DNA of 64,000 nt from the NCBI GenBank assembly GCA_949752735.1, contig OX457041.1, positions 28,155,400-28,219,399 of the forward strand, given 5' to 3'. Shown here in pieces: positions 22,856 to 35,520 of the stretch (positions are counted from its first letter, which is position 1; each line of letters opens with the position of its first letter). A program made the translations under genes and the position numbers. The DNA comes from Lumbricus terrestris. Taxonomy: Eukaryota > Annelida > Clitellata > Crassiclitellata > Lumbricidae. The notes under the pieces are model-generated. The model made no database searches, was not told the origin of the DNA, and saw nothing but the letters and a program-made list of their open reading frames with translations.

Positions 22856-23219
22856 TATAATTATTAAATTTTATGCAACCCACATCGCTGACATCCAACT
22901 TTATCACTATTTTCTGACTTCTGAGTAAACCACACATTGAATGTTTTTGCTTCTCTGAAAATCAACACCAGCCTTTGTCGATCTTAATTTTAATAACACC
23001 TTTTGGAAAACCAAGTTAGTTTTCTTGACAGATAAAATCTTTGTCACAAACGTTTTCTGAAACTGCAAATACAGTTAAAGCTCTCCAGTACACTTGATCA
23101 CACTTTACCAACAAAAACTGCTCTGGGTGTCATTATTTTAAGACGTTACTGTACAAAGCTTATCCCTGATATTATTATCGTACTTTGCTTGGTTTGTATT
23201 AATTCGCATGAATTAACAA

Positions 23220-23520
23220 TTTAAGTCTAAATACTATCCTGGAGCGAGGTCATCAGGACGCTGGGAGTGGCAAATCTTATTAACAAGATACTACAGGCCA
23301 GGATGAGATGGTGTGTTCATGTAAACCAAAGACACGGATGAAAGCTGCATGAAAAAATTGAGAGCAGAGGTCACTAGGCGCCACAGTCTGGGATTGCTGA
23401 GGAAGAAGAGATGGGGGAGGGGGGAACATGAATACATGATGCAACAAGACCTGAAGTTTCTCAGATTCAAGGAAGAAATCAGTGGTGTCAGCAAGAAGTG
23501 GACAATAAAACCTGTTGTTT
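23220..23520 (+). mobile_element. Decayed LINE C-terminal fragment (tentative)
   Basis: Mixed frames recall the C-terminal tail of some LINE reverse transcriptases: ARMRWCVHVNQ (compare LRWxGHVxR), then LRKKRWG and SKKWTIK. Stops and frame changes are frequent, so the call rests on pattern only. Confidence 0.35.
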
Positions 23521-24429
23521 GACCATTCCTCTGAGAATATCTCTCCCTCTCTCCCCCTTCAAGCCTGAAGGACAGAGAGATGAAGTTGAATGTGGTGTTA
23601 GCAGCTTAAACTCTTAAAATGTGAATGCCTTAGTAGAGAGGGCTACATATGGTTTGCACACATCACACTCAATGCGTTCTGCAGATCTTGTTTTTTTTCT
23701 TCCCAGGACTAGGACTGCTCTTGCCCAACAACGGACTATTGTTGGTCCCTCCGTTTAGAATTACCTTCCTCCATCACTACAAGCTAAACTAAATGACTCG
23801 TTTTTTCTTTATCAGTCTCTCGTTAAAAAATTTATTTCCCCCTGGAGTTTTTGTGCTGAGAGTTATTATATAAATGTATAAATACAATACAATAAAATAC
23901 ATTTTGCATACATAAATTTTGTCTAGACAACCCCTCACGAAAATCGGCTTAAATTCTGTGACCTCTTCCCTGTGTAGGCAATATGTGGACACATTGGACA
24001 GCCCATTTCTGTGACTACGCAGATGCATTTTTAAAGATTTTTGCAACTTGGTTTCTTGTGAAGTTAATTTTTAAATATGCAAATAGCACTCAACACAACC
24101 ACGCCAGTTATGCAGAACATTATAATGAAATGGCATATAGGATGTCACTGTACCAGTACCAGTGACCGTTAGTACATCTGGACAATGAGTTTGATTGCCA
24201 GTATGGCCTAATGAGATGTGTTTCTGTTTCCCTTCTCATACGCCAACAGTAACAATAATTGTGTTTTTCTTTCTTCTACTATACTAGTTTCCTACTTTCG
24301 TAAATGTGCTAAGCAGTTAAAGTAACAATGCCCAAACATGTGACTCAATTATTACTGTCGAGTGCTTAATTCACAAAAACACGACTTCTCCAAGATCGAT
24401 AAAAATGCTAGTGTTCGGGATTCTGCAGT

Positions 24430-25505
24430 TCATTCTAATGTTCTGTCTGACGGGTGCAAAATGAATCTTGCAAGGGTCAAATTGCAATAATCGAGGTGCG
24501 TTAGGATGAACATGTGCATGTGCACCAGGGTCACAGCAGTGTTTACTGATGGATTGCGTTGTATGATTTGTACCTGAAACACTATAGGGTCATTCCGCCT
24601 CAGTTCAACAAATGCTTCCCACTCGACCATCTCAGATTTTGATGAAATTTGCACAGAATGTGCACAAATGTATTAGAACATGCTGTGCAAAAGTTGAGAG
24701 CAATACTCCCACGATGACTATGTATCCTGAAAATGTCATCTATTTATCTGCAATGACAGTCGACTTATGGCCTCCTGAATATGGCAGTAAATTCAAATGC
24801 AATTTTCAAATCGTGATAAACAGGGTCACCCCAGGTGTCTTTAAAATTCTGTATAAAAAACTACTGGGAATATTGCTCTCAACTTTTGCACAGCATGTTC
24901 TAATACATTTATGCACATTCTGTGCAAATTTCATCAAATCTGAGATGGTCGAGTGGGAAACTTTTAAAACATTTTTTGATTTGAGACGGAATGACCCTAT
25001 AGAAGCAGCACCTGCCATAGCCAGTCTCCATCCAGAAAAGCATCCAGGTTGCGAATGACAACTTGGGGGATTTTTTCCATCAATGTTTGACTGCACCGCG
25101 TCAAATATATTGTATTTTGAAGGATTCAGCCACATCCGATTAGACGACATCCATTTCTGCACATCTACCAGAGGTCCTTGTACGCTAGACACATGGAAGT
25201 GTATCAGACGAGTGTCAAGTGGAATAAAGTTGAATGTCATTGATGTATTAGTGAATGCGTATTCCCAGAGAAGTAATCAGTTCTGTCAAATCAGTTGTGT
25301 ACAGGAAGTCCATCCACTCAGTAAGGTGCATAGCTAATCCAGTGGCTGTCTCCTCTGATTCCAAAAGAGGTCACTAGGCACTTCATCAGAATTTTCACGA
25401 TCAATTGTGCTAAACACTGTGCTTATATCCAGGAGAGCAAGCAGCACAGCACCATCAGAACAAATGGCGTAATATGTGTCCAAGACGAATCTCAGCACGA
25501 TCATG
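24430..25505 (-). mobile_element. LINE reverse transcriptase remnant, split by a MITE
   Basis: On the minus strand RT motifs appear in the right order: ALLDISTVFSTID at about 25,400-25,490 (compare LLDLSAAFDTID), WMSSNRMWLNPSK near 25,120, then ILTHLDYCNLTL near 24,470. The first catalytic Asp region is altered and frames are broken. The palindromic element 24587-24997 sits between the last two blocks, so it landed in an already inserted LINE. Confidence 0.7.
24587..24997. mobile_element. Foldback MITE, GGGTCATTCC ends, copy 1
   Basis: Arms of about 120 bp are inverted copies of each other (GGGTCATTCCGCCTCA at the left, TGAGACGGAATGACCC at the right; both contain AGCATGTTCTAATAC or its complement). 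TATA flanks both ends (24583-24586 and 24998-25001). A ~150-bp centre has no coding capacity. A second copy is at 36831-37203, and a larger relative with the same ends at 43904-46022. Confidence 0.85.
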
Positions 25506-26492
25506 TCTGGTCATAATTATGTACTTTCTGAAACTGGACTCGTGCTTCGGCTTGAGGTGACTGACTGACTGGCCTCTAGGTACGTCACTTAAGACTTAGT
25601 ATCAAGATATGGAAATGTTGTTCTGTACAAAAAGGTTTTCTTTTTTAAATTTGTTAACATAAACAATGTTTTGCTCAAACTGAAACTTCATATGCAATAA
25701 AACACAAGATATCAACACCTTGTCGACTCCATTTCAAATTTTAATGTTCTCCATTTGTCAACACTTCAAACTGTTTTTACCGTACTACTCCACTGATCAT
25801 TGTTCACTCATAAACTTAAAAACAGTCCATTGTTTATTTGCTGCCCACATGCTTAGAAAAATTGAATGCCTTCTACTTCTTCACTGGCTCTTTAAAATGC
25901 TTGCATTTTTCTTTAACTACCAGAATGACCAAGTTGACAAAAACAAATCAGTTTATTTAATCCATCCTTGGTTCATTTAGCTTCGTTTGTTTACTGGCTC
26001 AGAGCATGCCAAGTTCATCACAATAGTTCCCTGCAATGCCTAAATCCTTACCAGCGATTGTAAGTAATAATTTACTACTAATTAGTAACTGTCAAAAACT
26101 GACTAAAAGTACATCTGCTTTTAAACATAATAGTTCACCAACTGGCTTCTCGTGACATAGTTAGAATTATTTGTCATATAAAATCCTTTGATTAAGAATT
26201 GTTTCACATCATTCTAATGTTTTTCAAACATGTACAGACTACTTTTCTAAACTCACAACATCCACATTTTGTTCTGATCTGATTTTTCACTAAACTGCCA
26301 CTGTCCAAGCAGCAGCGAAGAAACTCAGTCGCAACCTCCACAGAACTGGATTAACCGAGACACTATTTGCTGAACAAAAAGCGCCAGCCATTTGCTTGAC
26401 AATGAACACGTATGATGAAACACACTATCTGCAGCTGCCAACATTTCCTGCTGACCTTCATTTGTACGACGTGATCACCGTCACGTTTATCC

Positions 26493-29400
26493 TCAGTACC
26501 GTCCGGCACGTCTACCACTTCCTCTCAACGGCATCCTACCACCACGTGATGCTGCGTAGCTTCCTCGAGGTGGTTCTGGTGCATACCTTCGTTTTGCCTC
26601 AGGTTCTTCAGCACTGGTTCTTGGTGGTGGATGCCTCATGCCACTATCACTACCTCTTGAACCTCTAGGGAGACCCCTGGTGGGCCTGCCACCTGAAAAG
26701 CCCTCTGCATGTGCCGACGCCGATCCATATGCACCTGGATGAATTTCAATCAGAAATAAATCTGTAAATTTGATTATGTCCAGACAAAACACGACAAACA
26801 CAGCAAGGGTTTACTTGAATGTCATTCAGGGTTAAAGCTAAGACTTAAGATGTATCTTCTTTCAACTTGCTTACCCACAATAGTCTGCTTTCTGGTTTTC
26901 ATGGACTAAACTGAATTTTACTAAATTACGATACTTGATGGTTTCACTTGAAGTAACAACTGTTTCACACCTTATACATCGTGACAATTTTATGGATCTT
27001 ACACAGTGGTTCAAAGAAAAGCAAGACAAACTGTTTTCATATATCTCAAATGCCTGATAATTAATAATACTAAAATTTTCCCAATATTTAGAGAATTGAA
27101 CCAACAATATGATTTCAACAGTAACTCATCATTAGCATGCAGGACAAAAGCATGCAGGACAAAAGCATGCAGGACAAAAGCGTGCCGACAAATGCGTGAA
27201 CCATCAATTGCGCACAGGTCAAAAGCGCGCCGACAATATGCGGTCATAGGCAATGGTAAGCTATAGTATAGTGGAAGCAAAGCTAGCAGGCGCCGGCAAA
27301 GTCTTAATAGAATTAGCCCGTTCTAATTCTTGGTTAAACAGTTGTTGTCTAAATGGAAGCTGGATTGATGAAAATGGCTGTTGCTTAAGCAGAAGCTGGA
27401 CTGATGAAATGAATACCAATTAAATGGCAGCTGGATTGATCAAAAGAATTCTTGCTAACGTAGAATTTGGACTGATGAAAAGAAGTCACATTAAAATTGG
27501 AACTGGATAGATGTAAATAATACTTAGTAAAATTAAAGTTGAATTGATAAAAGCAAGTCATGCTTCAAAAGAAGCGGGATTGATGAAAATAGTTGCTTAA
27601 ATAGAATCTGGGTTGATGAAAAAATTCTTAATTAAATAGAAGCTGGATTGACGAAAATAATTCTTGCAAAAATAGAAACCTGCCTGATCAAAAGAGGTCA
27701 TGCTTAAAAATAACTAGGATTGATGAAAATAGTTATTGCTTAAATAGAAGTTGGGTCGATGAAAATAACTGTTGCTGTAACAGAAGTTGGATTGATGAAA
27801 ATAATTCATGATTAAATGGAAGCTGGAGTGATGAAAATAGTCCATGTTGGAATCATATTGTTGGTTCAATGCTCTAAAAATCGGGAAAATTGTAGTATTA
27901 TTAATTATCAGGCATCAGAGATTATAAGAAAAACAGTTTGGCTTACTTTTAATTGAAGCACAGTGTAGATTTTAGATTGTACAGCTATCTTACTTTGCAC
28001 ATCTGGTACGACACTGTTAATCCAGTCCTTAACATGGATGAAAAATCAACATTGTATGTATATACGAGTTAGCTTTGAGCAACAAAAGCTGTCTTTCCAT
28101 ATCTCTAGATATCTTTTTGGCAGTGATATTGATTTGCTAGCAAGCCAAAGTATCCTTCTAATTCCTGTTTGTGCTATTTCCCTGATAGTCAGTTTCAAGT
28201 GGTTTTGGACAAAAGAAGCATACAGCTATATATGTTCAAAGGGCCCATGTATTGTGCAAATGGTTGCAACTGATAGTCAGCTTGGTCATAATTATGTTCA
28301 AAACATGATTTCAAAGTTGGGAAAACGGCTTTAGCATAATTTATTTGTTTGAATACGACTTTTAGTGTGGTCTATAGTTTGCTTTTGTGCTAAATCTTCT
28401 AAAATGTCTGCCGCATATTTTCATTGTCTTATTTCATGAAACTTTTCAAATGACAAATAGCGGCAAAAAACTTTCCTTTTGTGCTATTCTAAATTGTCGG
28501 TCGCATATTTTCGTTATCTTGTTTCGTGAAACTTCCCCAAGTTCATGGTGACCGCTTTTCTCCTCATTGCAATTTACTTGTACCAGCACTGGAGCATCTT
28601 TGAGCAATCAGAGCAGTATAGATAAATTACTCTTTTAAAATTAATTGTACATTTAATATCTTTAAAGTATCTATGTAAGTATTATTTTATATTATTGATG
28701 TGCTTAGGCCTACAAGCTATTTCATGTGGTTTATCATCTGTGTTGCACTTGTTTTAAAATGTTGTACCGTACAAATGTCATATTTATCAGAAAACATCGC
28801 TCCGAATTCTGAACACCACAACCATTCTGATATTACTGTTCTGAGCTTTGTACGGCATATCAGGTTGTTTCTTATACAATTTGTAAAAAATATTTGAGAA
28901 CTGCATGATCACTTCTTCTTTCCAACATCCTATATTCTTCTAGAACTGTCTACATATTGTCTACATATTGTCATTCAACGTGTACGAGTCCTCAGTACAA
29001 ACTACTTTTTGCCTTTTTACATAACCAATTGTATTGCTAACATCTTTCATGATATGGATTTCTGATGGTATCCAAACATAAATATCATAATAATGTAACA
29101 TTCAGAGTTATTCTGTATATATACTTAGTAATCATCGCCATAATTCATTAGTCTTTTCTGCAATGGCAATATACAAATGGATAATTTTTCGACTCAGCTG
29201 TCACTAACTCTACTGATATATGACACAGAATCGATAAGTGCACACTGTATTTTTTTAAAAACTGGTTCTTACTGATACATGTATGCATTTGAAGATACAA
29301 GTTCTGCGTAATCAGCCTAGTGGGCAGTCTTATTAAAACTGTAGCCTTCACATGCATTTACTTATACATCATCTTTCCGATTTGAGCAAACAACAATCTA

Positions 29401-30488
29401 TATCTCCACAACTTATTATTAGGGAATATGCATGCACAATCCATTTATGTGAAACATCGGACAATTTTGAGTAGCATACCAGAAATCAAACCCTGGAGGA
29501 TAATAGTTTGCAGTTCCCACTGGCTGTCTTACTGAGTTCTGCCAAGTACTTTTTCTTTTGGTGTGCTATATAAATTTGATAATACAATACAACTTTGAGA
29601 TACGCTACATAGAATTACGGGAGGCATTACGCAGAACTTTCTGTACTTGCCAGCCTCAGTTGAAGGCCTTGAATTGAGGTTGGAAAGTACAGCACCTGTA
29701 TGGTGCCTCCAGAATTCATGATTATCACACTACGGTCTTCGATGAATCAAAATAAGAAGTATTTCTTTTACCTTAGAAACTTCCTTGAAACTAACTTAAG
29801 GACTACTTCCTCTTCTTTAAGTTCTCTGCCCTTCGGGAGGTTTCAACTTCCAATGACGCCATTTTTCTCTCTGCTGTGCTTTCCTCTTCAGCTCGTTGTA
29901 TCCATCAGTCATCATCCATCCCAGGATCATCTGTCTCGGTCTTCCTCTCTTTCTTTTTCCTACAATCTCCTGTCTATGATTTCTCTCAGAAGCGAGTCTC
30001 CTCTTAATATGTGTCCAATTCAATTCTTTTGCCTTTCTCTTAAAGGACTACTGTTGTCACCAAAATAATATGAAGGTTGAACAAATTTGCTCCTACAGCA
30101 GGATCATCCCCAAAATCTAATTAAGTTGCCCTTACCGTAGGGTCTTCCACGAGATCGCCCCAATGCTTGATCTGGGTAACCATAATCACCTGAAGTGTCA
30201 ATTTCCAGATCAGTTGGATGACCTCTAAAAAAGTTTAATTGACATTTTTCAAGTATTTAATTTATTAAAACAAAGAAAATTAGAAAAAAATAATGTTAAC
30301 CTTATTAAATACTAATATATAAAATAGTTGCAGGTTCAAATCCACCTCAAGCTGCCGCGTAGGGACCTTAAGCAAGTCCTTCACTTGCAATTGCTCAAGC
30401 TCTTCAGCGTGTAGCTCCTATTCAGTGTCCGAGCTGTAGTCAGTAGTGCTTCTGAGTAGATACCTTGATACCTATAGCAAGTGCCCAT

Positions 30489-30521
<33 letters not shown>

Positions 30522-33500
30522 GAAGCAACTAAATTCTTCAGGTTGGAAGATCCAGGCATTCTCAATCCTGTCAAGTAAAATTTAATAAATTTGTTTTGCT
30601 GCAGTTTGAATCAATGAAGCAATCGGTAAATCAATCAATGAAATATATAAATAAACCAATCAATGGTTTAATTAATAATTTGTGAATAAAAATATACCAA
30701 TAGCTATCAATCCACTAGTAAACTGATAATGTTCAGTTTGGCTGTTGACTGCATATTATGAATTTATTTTTTAATTATAATTAACAAAGTCGATTAACAT
30801 TAAAACATTTCAACCACTCAATCAAAAATCAAGTCAACTGATTTACCAGATGAATCAACTAATCACTTACTGGTACTCGATAACTTGCAACCATCATCAT
30901 ATCTAGAACTTAAGCTGTATGTAAGTAGTTGAATAAGGGACAGTTCTCAAACAGCGACACCCTGTTGCTGTTGAGAAGATCCATCAGGTAGGAGACTTAG
31001 AGTAAGCGAGAGAAGGAGGTAGCTATCTCACCACATGCAATATGGCTGCTGGAAAGACATGTGCTCTTCACACTTGGAGAGCGAAGAGGGACCAAGAGCA
31101 GGCAGTCAGGACCCCTCAACATAGGAGGAGCCATGGAGATCATCTCTGATGGCAATGACGAGTATGTGCATGGATGTGACCTGAAACAGGTCCTCTGCTG
31201 AAGGTAGAATATCAATCCTAACGCGACGGGTTACAATCTATGCGATAATTTGCATCTATTTTTCTACATTTGGTGACTGTAAAATTGGCTGAATTCCACT
31301 CTTTCTAGTCAATCAACGCAACAGACAGTGATCTAAGAAAACAATCAAATGAACCAAATACCTTGATCGTGGAGCAGGATCTCTCTGGCCTCTGCTGTTC
31401 TCATATGTGAATTCATCTTCTTGGGCTTCATAACCTACATACTGAGCCGGATCTGGATAACCGTAAGTCCTTGAGTCAGGACCAGGTGCTGATCTTCTGT
31501 AGTCCTCCCTGACTGGATAACCCCTGCCTCCAACTTCTGCCTCTGCTCGTCCATACTCTGCCCTCTGTCGCCCGCTTGTATCCACTTCCATTTCCCGTCT
31601 TTCCATATGCCGTCCAGATCCCGAAGGAGACCTATACTCCCAATCACCTGTGTCTCTTGATTCCACTTCTTCCACTGGGCCATATCCGTACTCACGGGGA
31701 TTAACAGGACCGGCTCCACCATATCCTCGGTGCACCTCCGGGCTGCTGTAATCTGGTTTTCGCTCTCGGCCGCTATAATCCTCCGACGCTGCATAAGGAT
31801 CCATAAGTGGTGGGTAACCCCTCTTTGACCGCTGCACATCCATTGGTGCAACCTCGTAAGCCCTATCTGGCTCAGTTACTCTGCATTCCGGGTTACCTTC
31901 CATCCCATAACCTCTCGACTCAGCATTCCCATATCGATCCGAATCCACCATTCCATATCCTTGTCCAGGCGGCTGTCTTCTGTCTGTGCCAGCTCGATCA
32001 TACGAGTCGCGTTGTCCGTTCCAATCTGAATTCGGGTATTCCCTGTAGTCTGCTTGATCACCGTAGCTGTAATCGGGTCTCTCTTCTCTTGGTGGAGGTC
32101 GATGACCTTCCGAGGTTCTGCGATCTACAAGTCCATAACCAGAGTCATAACCTCTGCGACCCTCCACAGCATCATAACCAGCGTTGTAAGCATGCTGTGG
32201 GTCTTGCTGGGAATACTCTGGCTCTGCCGTCAGTAGGTATCCTCTCTCGGGTCTTCGACCACTGGTGTTTTCCGGTCTAGACCAGGCTCCTGCACGCCCT
32301 TCATAATCGCTCTCCAATCCTCTGGGGCCTTCGGGTCTGTCCGAGTAACCGTGGCGGGGAGCGGTGGGATCTCTGTAGCCCGTGGGTTCCACATTTTGCG
32401 TCATAAGCGGACGACAGCCGCTGTGCATGTCCGGTCCAGGATATGGCTGTCTTCCATCGTCATATTCGGCAGGTCCTGGAAACCTGGAAAAATTACATAA
32501 AAAATGTCTTTTAAACCCTCTGAAAATCTGTTAGCTTACGCAATGCATGGCATGCACTCTAGAGTCTGACTAACTGCCTCATTTGATGCGTTCTTAGGCA
32601 ACGAATACCATTTAGAAATTCTTCACACAAATGTCCCATTACGTTATAATACAATCTAACAACCTCAAGCTTTACCTGCTAAGCTGATGCAATAAAAGAA
32701 AATCAGATAAACTCTTGCAATCCCACTGCAACGGGTTTAACAAATAATTTTACCACAAGATGCCTAAAATACACCAGAAACTTGTTAAAATGGTTAATGG
32801 TGTCTTTGGAAGAGGCATAAAGTACAGCTTTGTAACAAAGTTGTGCCATAACGAGGCTATTTTCTATAACTGAACTAATTCTTGGATTTACGAGTATCCG
32901 CCGACCATGTCATATCAGAATCTGCATCGTAATGAAGTGTGTTATAACAAGTCTCTAGTCTACAATTACCTTTCTCTCTGGCTTTCAAAGGCACCACTGC
33001 CTCTCGGATAAGAACCTCTACCTCGAACAGGTGGGTGACGATTTGGAGGAGCTGGACCAAACGGTCGACCACCTCGTGCTGGAAAACGACCTGACTCAAC
33101 TCCACGTCCTGTAAACCCACCTCTGCCACCTCTGTCAAAAAACATGGCACACAAGCAAGGGCAAATACAGAAATTTTCTAAGGGGGGAGAATGTTCGGTC
33201 TTGGGTTAGGGGAAAAATTTTCGTCCTGGTTGCCAAAAAATCTGATGAACTTTTTTTAGTCGTGCAGTGTTCTTAGGCCACAGTGCGGACCTCGTGTACG
33301 GACCTCATGGGGCGTGGGGATGGTCCTACGGAACTACTCAGGGAGGTCACGGCAACTTTCACAGCCAGAATAGCTGGTCAAAAATAAATAAATTTCTAAA
33401 TGGGGGGCCATGGCCGGATTGACCCCCTGGATCCGCCCCTGTATACGAGTATGACCAATACAGGTTTAAAACTAAGAAAGTTATATGGAATGCTGTACTT

Positions 33501-35520
33501 TCAAACTGTGGGATACGGCTTCTACAAATAATGATAAATAAGAATAAGCATAATAACAATAGTAATAATCTTAAATTATTTTTCAAACTGACACAATGCA
33601 GGATGATTACAATCAGCAATGAACAGATGATTACAAGTTATTACTGGCGTCGAATTAACTGTCACACCAAGGCGCAATCACGTCCAACAGCTCAGTTTAC
33701 CAATTGATGCCACCTGCCAAATGGAGTGTTGAGTGGACCTTTATAAACATACTTTTAACATTTTCTCACTGACCTGACAAAACCACGGCCTCTGGGATTG
33801 CTCTGATATCCAGGTTTCTCTGTAGCAATTGCCACGTGTAACGTACTTCCCTTTAACTCCTAAAATTAGAAGAAACTGAGGTAAGAATACGATGTTCAAG
33901 ACCTTTAAAAGAAGCAAATTTCATTCAGCAATATAATCTTACAATAATTGTGTGTTTGCCTCATCAATATTTAATCATCACAGAGTCTTTACCCAGGTTT
34001 GCTATTGATTGGGGTTGGTTGAGAAGAAACCTTTTAGCCCAGACAATGAATAATCACCATTCGTTGCCCAAAGTTGGTTGGCTGGCCTCCGCTTCTCATT
34101 GGCATCAAACTACACAAACTACAAGTGGAATTACAAGCTCAAAATCTTCATACAGCACCATAGTGAAGACCATTACTCACAAATGACACATATTTATGAA
34201 TTCATTACACTGACTACTCAATGAGTAACAGAACTAAAAGACCAGATTAAAATTTGTCTTCCTGTTCACAAGGCAGAATAGGTTTCTTGCTCAAGTCTCA
34301 TACATGCAAATATGCTTTCACTCTGCCTTTGCTCTTACCATGCACTCCCAAGTGTGCTCACTGACCAGTCTGAAGTTTTACTATCCACTGTCCGATTCTA
34401 TGCATGCTGGATGTTTTTAGCTTTTAAACTCATAACTTACCTCTTTCAACCTGCTTGCCCATTGAATCCCAAATCGTAGATTCCCTGAATAACTGGAATT
34501 TGACTGAGCTTCTCCAACAAATTCTAATTCTTGAATAAAGCTTTTCACTTGAAGTGACCATTGATTGATGTCTCTACGTCATGATAATGAAGTTACAGAA
34601 GTCATGTGATTAGATTAGATTGCTATTGCACAGCTGAAGTCAATTTGATTAGATTAGGTAAGAGAGTTGTTGTGTTGCTGAACGCCTTAACCTATGCTTA
34701 TTTCTAATGTTCACACCAGCAAGCATCATCACCTGTCCGTTCATTCCTCGTATGGCATCCTCACAGTCCTCCACACATTCGAACGTTATGAATCCCAGAC
34801 CGCGCGATACTTTCGTCTCTTTGTCTCTCAACAGTAAGACTAAACGAACAACAAGAGCAAAATACAAAATCATACATGCTTTACTAAACTGTGGTGAGAA
34901 TAATAAACTGTGTGGATTATTGTATTGTGGACATGGCGAACCAGAAAATCAGAAGGACACGTGTGAACGACAATTTGAGACAGACAAAATGGGGGAAACA
35001 TGGTAAGTGGAACATGACAAGGAAAACTCACGCATAATTGAAGACGCAACAGACAGGGACATTGCAAGAGGAACATAACAGGGATATCAACATAACAGGG
35101 ATATCATTCACGAGTGCATATCATGAACATAACAGGGATATCATTCACGAGTGCATATCATGAACATAACAGGGATATCATTCACGAGTGCATATCATGA
35201 GAAGCTAAGCACAGAGGACAGACACTGACAGGCATATAGTGACAGATGCAACACGGACTACTACATCAATATCTATGTATCTAACTATTTGCTGTACAGA
35301 TTTGATATATGGACAGTCCATTCAATTCACAACAGCAGCTTGTGGTTTAAAGTCGAAAGGCAAACAAACTGCAAGCAAAGGCTTTTTCAAACAGATGAAA
35401 TATTTTTGCAATACCTTCCATGATGCGTCCGTACTTTGAGAATGCAAGTTCCAAGCCATTCTCGTCAACAGTTGAAGCGATTCCACGAATGAAAATCTTG
35501 CACGATGGTTCGGCAGCCAT
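26493..35520 (-). CDS. RBMX: RBMX/hnRNP G-like RNA-binding protein, complete
   Basis: Nuclear pre-mRNA-binding protein with one RRM and a long low-complexity tail. Seven minus-strand exons: 35415-35520 (ATG), 34733-34839, 33774-33859, 32970-33131, 31362-32483, 30136-30224, 26493-26734 (stop). All have GT/AG sites and continuous phase, giving 637 aa. The RRM covers residues 8-85: RNP2 KIFIRGI, RNP1 RGLGFITF (48-55), then [10 protein letters not shown]. An RGG region follows (100-153), then a Tyr/Gly/Arg/Asp-rich segment (154-557) with many YG, RGY and DYR motifs, and a basic end [17 protein letters not shown] that recalls the RBMX C terminus. It is longer than vertebrate RBMX (~390 aa), mostly through exon 5. 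Other single-RRM glycine-rich proteins (RBM3/CIRBP-like) are less likely given the RBMX-like tail. Confidence 0.85.
27136..27190. repeat. Short direct repeats GCATGCAGGACAAAA
   Basis: The 15-bp unit GCATGCAGGACAAAA occurs three times in succession, followed by degenerate copies (GCGTGCCGACAAATGCG). It lies in the last intron of the RBMX-like gene. Confidence 0.8.
27345..27842. repeat. Minisatellite, ~36-bp unit, about 14 copies
   Basis: About fourteen degenerate units carry the core CTGGATTGATGAAAATA and a variable TTGCTTAAATAGAAG-like part, spaced 33-37 bp. It lies in the last intron of the RBMX-like gene and no ORF spans it. Confidence 0.88.
27850..29815. other. RBMX-like intron 6, remaining sequence
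   Basis: AT-rich intronic DNA. Only a SINE-type tail (GTGCTATATAAATTTGATAA with ATACAATACAA, about 29560-29592) was recognised. No exon-like frame with splice sites was found. Confidence 0.4.
29816..30030 (-). mobile_element. LINE C-terminal fragment in an intron
   Basis: The minus-strand reading shows [15 protein letters not shown], then [15 protein letters not shown]. This is the C-terminal signature of many LINE reverse transcriptases (GKRxRGRPRxRW, then RxKAQDRxxWR). Only about 70 codons remain. Confidence 0.7.
30329..30522 (+). mobile_element. SINE, 5'-truncated, with (CAA)n tail
   Basis: Starts at the B box (GCAGGTTCAAATCCACCTCA), runs through TAGGGACCTTAAGCAAGTCC and GCTTCTGAGTAGATACCTTG, and ends in a (CAA)n tail at 30488-30522. 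The tRNA head upstream of the B box is missing. Intron 6 of the RBMX-like gene. Confidence 0.85.
33155..33443. mobile_element. hAT-like MITE remnant (tentative limits)
   Basis: The right end reads GACCCCCTGGATCCGCCCCTG, the complement of CAGGGGCGGATCCAGGGGG. The left end is degenerate, with G-rich TAAGGGGGGAGAA. The inside contains TCTGATGAACTTTTTTTAGT, shared with 38790-38825 and 59970-59998. It lies in intron 3 of the RBMX-like gene. Confidence 0.5.
35072..35199. repeat. Three perfect 37-bp tandem repeats
   Basis: Units at 35089-35125, 35126-35162 and 35163-35199 are identical (beginning AACATAACAGGGATATC). A 17-bp partial copy at 35072-35088 precedes them. In intron 1 of the RBMX-like gene. 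Perfect identity implies recent expansion. Confidence 0.93.

Noticed and set aside
24612..25058. 148-codon plus-strand ORF
   Set aside because: Lies in the foldback MITE and its flank; the frame is part of the inverted repeat and is mirrored on the other strand.
27006..27280. ORFs with repeated ACRTK or HAFVL units
   Set aside because: Translations of the GCATGCAGGACAAAA direct repeats in an intron.
31807..32280. 157-codon plus-strand ORF
   Set aside because: Shadow of RBMX-like exon 5 on the opposite strand, whose frame is supported by splice phases and composition.
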